Positions 45,126 through 54,205 are shown, counted from the stretch's first letter. The stretch: DNA of 64,000 nucleotides from Pseudoalteromonas caenipelagi (GCF_013140855.1 NZ_JABBPG010000002.1:62001-126000); one strand, 5' to 3'. Program-made: numbers and translations. The notes: generated from the sequence alone by a model not told the origin.

Positions 45126-45188
45126 GGCTCATTCCTTGAGATGAGAATTATAAATAAAGAGTACAAATGCTTAGTGTCATGACGATTT

Positions 45189-45578
45189 TTAAGCTTTTTT
45201 ATTTACCAAGCCGCGTTCAATGTCGCTTAATTCTGGATGCTTACCTTGCTGATGATTGTTTTCAGGTTGCTTGTCTTGAGTGTTTTGTTCTTGCGCTTTG
45301 CAATCGCTTTTGTTTTCCTTCCAATAAACTACATTCTTTACCACCACAATGCTGCCCGACACCACTAAACTGGCTGCACTGACTAAGCCAGCAGAGGCTA
45401 ACATAAGTGCGCAAGTGCTATCGTCACAGCTTTGCAAAGCAACGGATGTTGATGTATCGAGCACTGATTTTTTGTTGAACGTTTGGCATTGTTCGTTGAA
45501 GTAAGTAACATCTTTGGGGACGAATATGCAGCCAGATAGTAGTGTAATGAACGAGCTAACCAGCAAAACCTTGTGCAT
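45189..45578 (-). CDS. small lipoprotein, paralogue of the preceding gene
   Basis: The 129-residue protein has a lipobox LLSGC (Cys17) and shares FVPKDVTYFNEQCQTF, a following VLD segment, the KSDCK motif and SDIERG with its neighbour 63 bases away. The central hydrophobic stretch (about 63-85) could be a membrane helix. The C-terminal third is glutamine- and asparagine-rich. The family is unknown. It arose by local duplication and has since diverged strongly. Confidence 0.65.
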   Translation of the reverse strand: MHKVLLVSSFITLLSGCIFVPKDVTYFNEQCQTFNKKSVLDTSTSVALQSCDDSTCALMLASAGLVSAASLVVSGSIVVVKNVVYWKENKSDCKAQEQNTQDKQPENNHQQGKHPELSDIERGLVNKKA

Positions 45579-45669
45579 TATTGCTCCTTGCTTTGTTATT
45601 AAAGTGCAATAGTAGGCTTTGCTGTCAAACTCTTAAAGTAAAAAAGTGTAATGAGTCCAATGCCACATT

Positions 45670-46308
45670 TTACTGTGGCGGGTCAATATTACCACCTACA
45701 CTCGTATTCACTCTAAACCAGCCCGCTATTGAATAGCGTGTTTTTTTAGCTGGCAATACTTCATGCGGAAACTCGTCACTTAAAAAAGTCACCAGCGTAC
45801 CATAATTAGGCGTCACAACCTGTAAAAGTTGCTCATGGTTTTGTGGGTCATAAATTGCAAGTTCTCCGCCATCGGTACATTGCCAGTTGGGGTTTAGATA
45901 CAATACGGTTGAGAGAATACGGTTAGTTTCTCCTTTAAATGCATCTAAATGCTTTTTATAAAACGCGCCCGGTTCGTATTGTGCAAAATGGCATTCGTAG
46001 CTAAATAAGCCCAAAAATAACCTGCGATTTAAGTAGCTTTGTAAATCTTGCATATAAGATAAAAAAAGCGCTTCGTCGGGGTCACTATTATCCAACCAAT
46101 GAATCTTATCGCGGCGTATTTTTTTATTTTTTATATGATCTTCTTGACGACCAATACCTGCTCTGTAAAAGTCTTTTTGTGATAAATGTTCAAGTCGCTT
46201 ACTCAGTGCCAATAATACCGGTTCATTCGCTTCTAAGCTTTGTATACTAACGCCATGCACTTGTAGATCTAGTGCGATTTGCTCAAATAAATTAGTGGAA
46301 GTGTTCAA
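45670..46308 (-). CDS. 2-oxoglutarate/Fe(II) oxygenase (prolyl-4-hydroxylase type)
   Basis: The iron ligands His120, Asp122 and His182 (KKHLDAF, EFPHEVL) and the oxoglutarate-binding Arg191 (TRYSIAGWF) are all present in the double-stranded beta-helix order. The YEPGAFYKKHLD pattern is that of prolyl-4-hydroxylase-like proteins of the SM-20 branch. At 212 residues it is complete. The substrate could be a protein such as a translation factor, but this is inference. It stands alone. Confidence 0.85.
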   Translation of the reverse strand: MNTSTNLFEQIALDLQVHGVSIQSLEANEPVLLALSKRLEHLSQKDFYRAGIGRQEDHIKNKKIRRDKIHWLDNSDPDEALFLSYMQDLQSYLNRRLFLGLFSYECHFAQYEPGAFYKKHLDAFKGETNRILSTVLYLNPNWQCTDGGELAIYDPQNHEQLLQVVTPNYGTLVTFLSDEFPHEVLPAKKTRYSIAGWFRVNTSVGGNIDPPQ

Positions 46309-46384
46309 GTATGTTGCTCTGGAAAATGGGTCGCTATTTCTACCACAAGCGCCCCCATCTGGCGAGAAAAATTATCGCTATTTT

Positions 46385-46873
46385 TTATCTTTTTTGTAGC
46401 TGTTTGATTAGATTCGTAGATGCTTCTTCAATTAGGTCTAATACCAATTCAAATCCATCGCCTTCTCCGTAGTAGGGGTCAGGAATTTCAACATAATGGC
46501 TATGGCTAAATTCTAAAAACAGTCTTAATTTATGTTGGTATTGCTGTGGACACAGCGCCATCAAATCGGCCAAATTAGCTTTGTCGGCGGCTAAGATCAA
46601 ATCAAAATATTCAAAGTCTTGGGGGGTTACTTGACGCGCATGCATTGTGTCGAAACTGTAACCTCGTTTTCTACCGGCAGCCATACTGCGTCTATCGGGA
46701 GCGTTACCCTGGTGGTAAGCAATGGTGCCAGCCGAGTCGACCTCAATATGTTTGAGTCCAGCTTTGGCCAGTTGATGTTTTAATACCGCTTCGCCAGTTG
46801 GGGAACGGCAGATATTGCCCATGCAAACAATAAGAATTTTTTGAACATGTTCAGGGGATGGAATGTCACGCAT
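46385..46873 (-). CDS. low-molecular-weight protein tyrosine phosphatase
   Basis: The signature C-x5-R loop is VCMGNICRSP (Cys17 to Arg23) near the N-terminus, and the general acid aspartate lies in IPDPYYGEGDGF near residue 125. The length of 162 is normal. Such enzymes dephosphorylate tyrosine on proteins, in bacteria often kinases of polysaccharide export. No polysaccharide genes are nearby, so the target is open. Confidence 0.9.
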   Translation of the reverse strand: MRDIPSPEHVQKILIVCMGNICRSPTGEAVLKHQLAKAGLKHIEVDSAGTIAYHQGNAPDRRSMAAGRKRGYSFDTMHARQVTPQDFEYFDLILAADKANLADLMALCPQQYQHKLRLFLEFSHSHYVEIPDPYYGEGDGFELVLDLIEEASTNLIKQLQKR

Positions 46874-47017
46874 TACGCTATACCTAACTCTATATTTTTT
46901 AGTAACTTAACATATCAAATCTCATAACATCAATTAGATATTAATGTTCGTAAACTGACAGTTTTGCCAGTGCTTTTACGTGTGACTTAACACTTGATTC
47001 AGCTTAGTATTTGTTCA

Positions 47018-47034
47018 CCTGAAATTGATTCAGG
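47018..47034 (+). promoter_or_regulatory. CCTGAA/TTCAGG hairpin before the small peptide gene
   Basis: CCTGAA-ATTGA-TTCAGG forms a 6-bp perfect inverted repeat 22 bases before the peptide start codon, just upstream of its Shine-Dalgarno. It may be an operator or a leader RNA structure. Confidence 0.35.
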
Positions 47035-47056
47035 CTAAAATTAAAAGGATTATAGA

Positions 47057-47233
47057 ATGAAAATAAAACTCAATAAAAAGAAAGTAAAAAACTTATCTCT
47101 AGACTCTAAAACTATGGTAAAAGACTTAACACCACAAGTCGCTGGCGGCATTTACTACAGCCGCAGAGGCCAACTTGGATGTGGCAGCTGGTTTGCTTGT
47201 GAAAACCCAACTGATGCTCGTAACATCAAATAA
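47057..47233 (+). CDS. double-glycine small peptide, putative RiPP/bacteriocin precursor
   Basis: A 58-residue gene with AAAGGAT placed 6 bases before the ATG. The leader is lysine-rich (MKIKLNKKKVKNLS) and ends at LTPQVAGG (Gly30-Gly31), a double-glycine cleavage site for peptidase-containing ABC exporters. The remaining 27 residues form a putative core with Cys42 and Cys48, several aromatics and a positive charge. Pseudoalteromonas genomes carry similar KLNKKKLKNLS...VAGG peptides, often annotated loosely as class I lanthipeptides; this is from memory. It is bounded by its own terminator. No obvious LanB/LanC-type or peptidase-exporter gene is adjacent, so modification and export, if any, are encoded elsewhere. 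Confidence 0.68.
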   Translation: MKIKLNKKKVKNLSLDSKTMVKDLTPQVAGGIYYSRRGQLGCGSWFACENPTDARNIK

Positions 47234-47264
47234 GAGATGATATAAACGCTTGAGCGTTATCACT

Positions 47265-47294
47265 AAAAAGACTGCCAAATAGGCGGTCTTTTTT
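47265..47294 (+). terminator. rho-independent terminator of the small peptide gene
   Basis: AAAAAGACTGCC pairs with GGCGGTCTTTTTT around AAATA. It comes 31 bases after the stop. A separate small palindrome (AACGCT-TG-AGCGTT, 47245-47258) lies between stop and terminator. Confidence 0.85.
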
Positions 47295-47381
47295 AAACCA
47301 ACCCAAAATAGAACGAGAAAAAAAGAGATAAAGCGAATAGAAAACGTTGTAATTGACGCTTACTTTAACGGACGTGGCTGT

Positions 47382-48086
47382 ATGCAACTCAGAACACATG
47401 ACTTAACGCAAACAAAACAGTGGTTAAGCGAGGCTCAAAGGCGTGAGATAAGCGAGATTATCCAAGCGAGCTTTGCCAATATCAACCCTCAGGATTATCT
47501 GGCTAAATACTTCGATAATGCTGACCCATATCAAAAAAAATTACGGCTTTACTATCATCAAAACAAGCTTGTTGGGTATTGTTTACTGACATTCAGTGCG
47601 CAAAAGAATATTACAGTTATTCGAGCCTCAGCGGCGTTTTTACCTCAATATCGTCAAGGCGGTAATACGTTTAAGTTTTCTTTGCTAGAAAGCATCAAGT
47701 CGTGGCTAAAATCACCATGGCGAAAACATTATTATGCAGACACCATGTTGAGCCCCGCTATGTATCGAGCCATTGCTAAAAAAACGGGGATTATTTGGCC
47801 GCACAAGGATAACGAAGCACCAACTAATCTGTTTGAGCACTTCAATGCGTGTGGTTTGGTGAGTACAGTTAATTCTCTGAGGTGTTTGGTAAGTGTTTCT
47901 AGAACCACTAACTATAGTCAGCAAGATTTAGCTGCACTTAGGGCAAGTGCAAAACAAGAGATCCAATACTATTGTCACGTAAATCCTGATTTTGATAAGG
48001 GCGTGGCTTTATTCGTTATAATTCCCGTAAATCTGCGCCAAATAATTAAAACATTATGTAAGAATTTGTTGGCGGGCGTGTTTTGA
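47382..48086 (+). CDS. putative GNAT-fold acetyltransferase, unknown substrate
   Basis: A 234-residue protein with a GNAT-like core: KLRLYYHQNKLVGYCLLTF followed by RASAAFLPQYRQGGN, similar to the acetyl-CoA-binding turn but lacking a clear Q/RxxGxG/A. The C-terminal part has a hydrophobic stretch (ALFVIIPVNLRQIIKTL) that could contact the membrane. It begins 88 bases after the terminator of the small peptide gene on the same strand. Whether it modifies or protects from that peptide is not shown. The family assignment is tentative. Confidence 0.5.
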   Translation: MQLRTHDLTQTKQWLSEAQRREISEIIQASFANINPQDYLAKYFDNADPYQKKLRLYYHQNKLVGYCLLTFSAQKNITVIRASAAFLPQYRQGGNTFKFSLLESIKSWLKSPWRKHYYADTMLSPAMYRAIAKKTGIIWPHKDNEAPTNLFEHFNACGLVSTVNSLRCLVSVSRTTNYSQQDLAALRASAKQEIQYYCHVNPDFDKGVALFVIIPVNLRQIIKTLCKNLLAGVF

Positions 48087-48139
48087 GTACCTAGTTTTGG
48101 TATGTTAAACCAATATATTAAGGCTTTAAGGAAGAGTCG

Positions 48140-49051
48140 GTGATGCTATTTCGGTGCGTGTTGGTTAGCTTGTTTGTAATTGCTCTAGCAGGGTGTGTTG
48201 GTGATAATTTACCACAGCAACCAGACCCAGACTTTAAACCCCAAAATAGCTATGCACGCTTTGATATAGCGCAAGCGCCTGTGGTGTTAATTGACCAAGC
48301 ACATTACAACTTTCACACCATAAATACGCGTTATAGGCCATTTGCACAAGTGCTGCAAAGTGATGGCTATAACGTTAAGGCAAATAAACAGCAGTTCAGT
48401 TCTAAAAGCTTAGCTAAGGCTGATATTTTGGTAATTGCTAACGCCCTCCATAAAGACAATAGCCGCAACTGGGATGGACCGTTCTATAGTGCATTTACAC
48501 CTGAAGAAGTGAAAGCCGTTAAAGCGTGGGTTAGTCAAGGCGGCGCACTGCTTTTAATCGCTGACCATATTCCATTCCCCAAAGCTGCTGAGCAAATAGC
48601 GAGTGCCTTTGGATTTGAGTTTGCCAATGGGCATGTGCAAGAAGTGACCTTTAGCACCCAAAACAAGACGCTTAGTCACCACGTTATATTAAACAGCACT
48701 GCACGAACGGGCCAAATTACTCAGGTGAAGAGTTTAGGCGGCGACGCTTTTAAGGCCCCTGAGGCAGCTATAAACTTGCTGCAAATACCCAAAGGGATGA
48801 AGGCCGTGTTGCCTGATAAACCATTTGCAGTAAATGAAAAGACACCACAGATCTCAATCGAAGGTTGGTCCCAAGGTGCAGTGCTAGAGATTGAAAGAGG
48901 CCGAGTTGCTGTCTTTGCAGAAGCCAGTATGTTTACCTCGCAAGTTTATATACCTACAGGTCAAAAATTGGGGCTAGTATCACCGGGAGCGGAGCAAAAT
49001 GAGCGTTTTTTACTAAACGTAATGTATTGGCTGGCAAACAAGGGGTCTTAA
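48140..49051 (+). CDS. lipoprotein with glutamine-amidotransferase-like (DUF4350-type) domain
   Basis: A lipoprotein signal (lipobox ALAGC, Cys19) is followed by a domain with VVLIDQAHYNFHT, LAKADILVIANALH, AVKAWVSQGGALLLIADH and RGRVAVFAEASMF. These are the ThuA/DUF4350-type class I glutamine-amidotransferase-like patterns that often bind sugars or lack catalysis. At 303 residues it should sit in the envelope. A DUF1801 gene follows 7 bases later, so they form an operon, though no shared function is obvious. Confidence 0.72.
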   Translation: MMLFRCVLVSLFVIALAGCVGDNLPQQPDPDFKPQNSYARFDIAQAPVVLIDQAHYNFHTINTRYRPFAQVLQSDGYNVKANKQQFSSKSLAKADILVIANALHKDNSRNWDGPFYSAFTPEEVKAVKAWVSQGGALLLIADHIPFPKAAEQIASAFGFEFANGHVQEVTFSTQNKTLSHHVILNSTARTGQITQVKSLGGDAFKAPEAAINLLQIPKGMKAVLPDKPFAVNEKTPQISIEGWSQGAVLEIERGRVAVFAEASMFTSQVYIPTGQKLGLVSPGAEQNERFLLNVMYWLANKGS

Positions 49052-49058
49052 GGTGCAG

Positions 49059-49463
49059 ATGAGTTTATTAGCACAACAGCATATTGGCCAATACCCTGAA
49101 TTGGTTCAAACCAGATTAATCGAGCTCAGATCATTAATTTATAACGTAGCCGAAGAGTTAGCTTTAGGGCAGGTTGAAGAGTCGTTGAAGTGGGGAGAGC
49201 TGAGCTATCAAGCTAAACATGGAAGCCCTATTAGAATAGATTGGAAAAGAAAGACGCCAGATAGCTATTATTTGTTTTTTAGTTGTAATACTAAATTGGT
49301 CGATACATTTGGCCAACTGTACGCGGATAAACTAGATTTTGAAGGTAGTCGGGCAATTAAATTAAGCTTATGTAGCGAGTTATCTGAGCATGCGATTAAA
49401 CATTGCATTGAGCTGGGTTTGCGCTACAAAAAGCTAAAACACTTACCCTTACTAGGTTGTTAG
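49059..49463 (+). CDS. DUF1801-like protein
   Basis: A small 134-residue protein with VAEELALGQVEESLKWGELSY and SPIRIDWKRKTPDSYYLFFSC, the core of the DUF1801/YdhG-like fold. I choose the ATG at 49059, preceded by AAGG at 49050-49053, over a GTG two codons upstream. The function of the family is unknown; it binds no known cofactor. It is co-transcribed with the preceding lipoprotein gene. Confidence 0.7.
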   Translation: MSLLAQQHIGQYPELVQTRLIELRSLIYNVAEELALGQVEESLKWGELSYQAKHGSPIRIDWKRKTPDSYYLFFSCNTKLVDTFGQLYADKLDFEGSRAIKLSLCSELSEHAIKHCIELGLRYKKLKHLPLLGC

Positions 49464-49537
49464 GGTTTTGCACTATGAAGTGTGCTATCTGAATTCTGAA
49501 CTGAAGTGCCAAATTCGAGTGCCTGTACACGTTAGTT

Positions 49538-50107
49538 TTAGTTGTTGAAATTCACAGCGGATAGATAAGCAAAGTACACCAAGCACATCCCCCCTGTAGT
49601 GTTTACAACCATATTCACCTTAGAGAAACAGGCCCTTTTTTTTGCTAACAAAAACATATAGCTACATATTGCAGTCCATACCGACATAACGAGCACATGC
49701 AATACACAAAGGTATAGGTAGGCAACAAACTCAACACCTGCGAAAATTGGCACTACCGTCAAATAAAATAATAGGGCTTTAGCGTTAAAAATGTTTAATA
49801 GGAATGCTTCTTTAATACTCGTCTCTTTAAGTTCAGTGAAGCTGCCATTTCGAAATTTTAAACCTAAAATTAATAGCTTCACGCCAAGATAGAGTAAAAA
49901 TATAACACCCGCTAGCTTCATAGCATTTAGCAGCATAGCATTTTTTACAATGAAACTAGAGACACCAGCCCCCACAAGCGATCCATGGACTAGTATACCC
50001 AGCCCTGTGCCTACTATGACTTTAAAAGCTCCTTTAGCCCCCGACGTTTAGGTATTTGATATAGCTAGAGTGAAGCTGGCACCAGGAGAAAGTACTATCG
50101 GCATCAT
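49538..50107 (-). pseudogene. LysE/RhtB-family exporter broken by a nonsense codon
   Basis: Read from an ATG at 50107, the frame gives MMPIVLSPGASFTLAISNT, then an in-frame TAA at 50050-50048. It continues in the same frame with TSGAKGAFKVIVGTG and the rest of a LysE translocator (LYLGVKLLILGLKFRNGS, FNAKALLFYLTVVPIF). The conserved P-G motif of LysE proteins lies before the stop. So a single nonsense mutation splits an otherwise intact gene. The N-terminus also appears short, next to a nine-A run. Translation may restart downstream (MGAGVSSF), but it would lack the first helix. Confidence 0.72.
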
Positions 50108-50267
50108 TGCAAAAAAAAACCTTGTAAATCAATCAGTAGATATCCCGCCTAGTGCCTGATATTAGAGAGAAACAACTAACGCTTCATAAGCAAAAAATAA
50201 TGATTCGCTATCATCGCGAAGCGATGGCCACAGTTATTTTTCCGTTTAAATGGCTTTTTATGTGATT

Positions 50268-50645
50268 TTATAAATTACTCTGTGCGTAATAAACTATTGC
50301 ATCACCTAAATAATCAACCATTTTGGGGTGGTAGGAGTTATGGAACTTTTTCATATCTTCATTTTCTTTATAAAATATACCCATACCTATATATGCTTCT
50401 TTAGACGGAGTATAAAATCGACAAGCGATTTCAAAGTGCTCTTTCATTAATGCTTGAATATTTTCGTTATCAACCGCTGTTTTATCAATATGTTCAGCTA
50501 GTTTTTTATATAAAACATCCCAGTCCTGATGGACAAGCTCTCTATTAACATGCGCCCAATTATCCGTGGCTGATAAACTGTGAGTCTGTTCTACATCAAG
50601 GGCATTTTTACACTCAGTTAAATACTCTTTGTGCAATTTTTTCAT
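50268..50645 (-). CDS. stand-alone TipAS antibiotic-recognition domain protein
   Basis: This 125-residue all-helical protein matches the TipAS domain: KEHFEIACRFYTPSKEAYIG, MGIFYKENEDMKKFHNSY and the final YLGDAIVYYAQ. TipAS normally forms the drug-binding C-terminal half of MerR-type regulators such as TipAL and SkgA. Here no helix-turn-helix is present and the gene starts directly with TipAS. Isolated TipAS proteins can trap thiopeptide-like compounds, so an antibiotic-sequestering role is possible. Confidence 0.75.
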   Translation of the reverse strand: MKKLHKEYLTECKNALDVEQTHSLSATDNWAHVNRELVHQDWDVLYKKLAEHIDKTAVDNENIQALMKEHFEIACRFYTPSKEAYIGMGIFYKENEDMKKFHNSYHPKMVDYLGDAIVYYAQSNL

Positions 50646-50839
50646 TTATTGATCTTCCATTAATTTAGATTTATAAGTGTCAAACTTAGCTAATCTTTAC
50701 TAGTCCATGCGTTTATTAGTTGTATTTACAACCAAAGCTGCCATCATTTTTTGATCTTTGTATTTTATTACCTGTTTGCTTGTTTCTTTGGGGCTCCGGT
50801 TGTCATCGTATTTGATACCCTGATACTCACCACTATGTC

Positions 50840-51258
50840 ACATTATTACTATTTTTCTAGTATCTAGCCACAATATGGCTCTCTTAGCTTCATCAATAAT
50901 CTGAGGATAAAAGTTATCAACTTTATCATTGAAATCATCAGGGCAAGTTGAACCAAGTCCGTAACCTAGCCCAAGGTTATCCATAAACTCAAAATTTTCG
51001 CAATATAAGTCGAACATAGCGCGATATATCTATGAACATCATTAGGCTTTTTGATTATTTTATGGAGGACATTTCGAAGAATCCATTCATAATTTTTCCC
51101 ATAGAAAATATTATGATAGCACTCTTTTGGCTTCATAAAAACCAGATGGAGTTTTGTAATTTATTAAAATAATTTCTAGGTAATCATCTGAATTTAAAGT
51201 ATGTTCAAGTATTATTTTCAGGGCAAGAGCGGCCTTATGGATCAAATAGGGAGGTGGA
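50840..51258 (-). pseudogene. frameshifted remnant of an unknown gene
   Basis: Three minus-strand frames in succession each carry sensible protein sequence: LEHTLNSDDYLEIILINYKT, then HNIFYGKNYEWILRNVLHKI, then NLGLGYGLGSTCPDDFNDK with KRAILWLDTRKIVIM. They are joined by frameshifts and stops. The pattern suggests a decayed gene of about 130 residues, not an intergenic region. The family is unknown. The rest of 50646-51292 shows no gene. Confidence 0.4.
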
Positions 51259-51292
51259 TCTCAAACTCGCATTTCACCCTTGAGATTGATGT

Positions 51293-52194
51293 TCAGGCAG
51301 ACCTAGCCTGCTCATGATGTATATCGCCCATTAACTGCTTAAACCGATACATAGCAGTCTCTGCGAGTGAGCGAAGATGGTAGCCTGAATTCACCTTCCA
51401 TCGCTTTAAACCTATCTGCTTTGTCATAAACACAGCATGATCCCTTGGATGACCTTTACTCCAGTATCGTGCTTTTTCTCTTGGAAGAGTACGCAAAATC
51501 GCTTTCTTTGCAGCCACTTCGTTATAACAACTGCGCGTGTCACCAGCGCCATCTCCCGTGACCCTATCTATATCTCTACGGCCGCAGTTAATCTCAAAGT
51601 GCTTCGCCATCCGATACCCGTACGATGACAGCTCATCAGTTACGATATCGTGGTTTGAGGCATCAACTGCTAAATGTGTAGTTTTCGTCAAGTGTGACGC
51701 TTACTTGCATGGTGTTTCCGTGTGTGCCATTCGCAGTTACCGTATACTTTTAGGCCCGGTACTATCGACAACAATGTCCGTAAACCCTTACTTGCAGACG
51801 GTCGATACAGCACCGCCAAGGTTTTACCTCGCTTACATAAATAGCAATAGCCTGATGATTGCAGCGTCATATTTATGATATTGAGTAAGGAGTTAACAAC
51901 CCCCTCCCAAGCGCGCAGCGGTAAATTAAAAACAGCTCTGAAGGTTAAATAGGTTTCGATTGCTAAGTCTGAAAAGTAGTTGGAACGACCACGCCCACCG
52001 AGCTTTTCGGTATTTTTCTACTTTAAAGTTGTGCTATCACATAGCCAAAGATTGATGTTGCCACGCTGTATTAAAGCTCGATCGTATTGTGACCAATTTC
52101 TGATTTTCTTTTTCATCTTAACCGTTGGGCATGTGAGTTTGATGATCAGATCGCACTAATCCTTAGAAGTTCTATGATTTAGGAAACAACCCCC
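51293..52194 (-). mobile_element. IS5-family insertion sequence remnant (degraded transposase)
   Basis: The minus strand encodes IS5-type transposase pieces. From 52116 the frame reads MKKKIRNWSQYDRALIQRGN and then meets a stop after STTLK. It continues past the stop (KLGGRGRSNYFSD). The C-terminal piece, with PREKARYWSKGHPRDHAV and RSLAETAMYRFKQLMGD, is in the open frame 51691-51293. Multiple frameshifts and stops make it inactive. The right boundary near 52194 (GGGGGTTGTTTCC on the minus strand) is shared with a second remnant at 54500. Confidence 0.75.
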
Positions 52195-52236
52195 TTATCA
52201 GTCACAACCAGTCGTGCAAGCAATAACTTGGCCCAA

Positions 52237-53589
52237 TTATTGTTTGTCATAATAAGTTAATAATTTATCTCCTTCCTCAGGATTTACACGGGAAATAGCC
52301 TCAAGCATATTGCGCAGTACTTCTCTATCGTAGTGATTATATATATTTCTATTTATATCGCTAATAATTGCGTATAAATAGCGATATATTTCCTCGCTAA
52401 CTAACCCTTTTCCACTAGTAAAAAACAGCATGTTTTTAAATGCTTCCAATATGTTTTCCATCACAAAAGCATCCCCTCTTGCATAATGCCTAATTGGTGT
52501 GAAATTATCATGCAGCAGTTCATTTATTGAAATTTCATGAAAAAACAATCTACAGTTTACATTTTTTTGCATACTAGAAATGCTAATGTCTTTCAATTCC
52601 ATACGTTTAATTAATAATAGGCTCAACATGTCAATGGCTTTAACTGCAGAGCCCGGATCGTTAATGCCTGGGCTCATTGCTTTAACAGCAATTTCCGATA
52701 TTTGCGTCATGCCATAGCTATAATGATCACTAATATATTCTTCTACATAAAAAATGAAGCAAGATAAAATTTCTTCAACTAGTTGTGTGTCATTTTTTAT
52801 TGGCTTATTACAGCGCAGAAACGGGTAACCTTTAACCGTAAAGTATCCCTGCTTTACACAAACATAAAGAGATAACTCTTCACGCGCCAATATACTACAT
52901 AGCTGCTTAGCCTTGACCCCTTTATAGTATCCGCTGGTGTTACTTTGTAGTTCATGCCACTTTTCAAGCGTACTTGAACTCACCTCATCTTGATTTTGGT
53001 GCAGTTCAGCTAACGCATTCATTTCACACTTTGTTTTAGAAAATAGACTATTTAATACACTGTCCACTTGAATAGTTTGTGAAATAGAGTGAATAAAATA
53101 CACAAAACATACAAGGGATGCTAGCCCCTGTAAAAGTGAAAATAAAATACCTAAAGCGGGAATGTCTAAAATGGTATTATTACTTGATACATCATCAATG
53201 TTTATCAGTATGATTGTGGAATAAATGATACTCCCCAAATAAAACCCTAACACCAACTGATGTGATTTTTTTGATATCAGCCCAGGTACGAGACGTGGCG
53301 AAAGATTCATACTGGCAGTATTAAGTACAACCATCACCATTGAAAAGCTAAAAACGGTGAGTGATATAATACTGCCGATTAAAATACTTAGAATCGTACG
53401 GGCATTTTCGACACTATCAACAAGAACAAAAGAGAAACGCAGTTCAAACTGTTTAACTGGTTCCAAGTACTCAAAAAACAATGTAATTAACGCAAAAATT
53501 AAAAATATAATGGCAATTAAAGAGGGGTAAAATGCAATGCTGTTAATAACTTTGCGATATGATTGGTTTAGGCTATGAAACTTTATCAT
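52237..53589 (-). CDS. DUF2254-family membrane protein
   Basis: The 450-residue protein has four N-terminal membrane helices (about 20-40, 63-90, 112-132 and 142-165) with the DUF2254 hallmark VFSFSMVMVVLNTASMNLSPR, then a large cytoplasmic domain with AVKAMSPGINDPGSAVKAID. The family's function is unknown. It is transcribed after the MgtC-like gene 38 bases upstream. The pair lies inside a 2.3-kb segment bounded by inverted IS remnants. Confidence 0.82.
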   Translation of the reverse strand: MIKFHSLNQSYRKVINSIAFYPSLIAIIFLIFALITLFFEYLEPVKQFELRFSFVLVDSVENARTILSILIGSIISLTVFSFSMVMVVLNTASMNLSPRLVPGLISKKSHQLVLGFYLGSIIYSTIILINIDDVSSNNTILDIPALGILFSLLQGLASLVCFVYFIHSISQTIQVDSVLNSLFSKTKCEMNALAELHQNQDEVSSSTLEKWHELQSNTSGYYKGVKAKQLCSILAREELSLYVCVKQGYFTVKGYPFLRCNKPIKNDTQLVEEILSCFIFYVEEYISDHYSYGMTQISEIAVKAMSPGINDPGSAVKAIDMLSLLLIKRMELKDISISSMQKNVNCRLFFHEISINELLHDNFTPIRHYARGDAFVMENILEAFKNMLFFTSGKGLVSEEIYRYLYAIISDINRNIYNHYDREVLRNMLEAISRVNPEEGDKLLTYYDKQ

Positions 53590-53627
53590 TTTTATCCTTA
53601 CAAACTGGTCAGGCTAGATGTATATTA

Positions 53628-54086
53628 TTACTGACTTATGCTATGTTTTTTCTGTTTTTCATCCTTATGTTTATAAGGTTCAAGTAATTGAAAAACCAAG
53701 TATCCAACGGCACTTAGCACCAACGCAATTTCATAACGACTATACGCAACCGAAATCCCAATAGCGCCAGTGAGCCAAATTCCAGCAGCCGTTGCCGTTC
53801 CCTCAATATGGGCATCGCTTTTGTAAATGGCCCCACCACCAATAAATCCAATGCCAGTAATAATCCCGTACACGACTCTCGCTTGAGCATCACCTGCAGA
53901 AAAAACATCAATACCAACCAGTACAAACGCACAGCAGGAAATGGCAACTAATGGAAATGTTCTTAAGCCTGCACTATCGGACTTATATTCGCGGTTAATC
54001 GCCAATGGTAAAGTTAACAAAAAAGCAGTCGCAATTTGTATAAGATGAAATAACACTAAGGCGATGTTGATTTCGAAATCTATCAT
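53628..54086 (-). CDS. MgtC/SapB-family membrane protein
   Basis: Four or five helices in 152 residues, with the MgtC pattern PLAINREYKSDSAGLRTFPL, GIITGIGFIGGGAIYK and GTATAAGIWLTGAIGISV. MgtC-type proteins affect the membrane ATP synthase or magnesium homeostasis. The C-terminal soluble domain of true MgtC is absent, as in SapB-type members. It is upstream of DUF2254 in one unit. Divergent to it is the Pmp3-type gene. Confidence 0.88.
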   Translation of the reverse strand: MIDFEINIALVLFHLIQIATAFLLTLPLAINREYKSDSAGLRTFPLVAISCCAFVLVGIDVFSAGDAQARVVYGIITGIGFIGGGAIYKSDAHIEGTATAAGIWLTGAIGISVAYSRYEIALVLSAVGYLVFQLLEPYKHKDEKQKKHSISQ

Positions 54087-54205
54087 TTACTAATCAGCTT
54101 AATCTTTACTCAAGGTATACAGTAAAAGCAAGTTTAGTTCCAATTCCACTTAATGGCATGAAAACTGCTGTGACTTAAGTACGACTTAACACATAAGGAA
54201 CCCTA

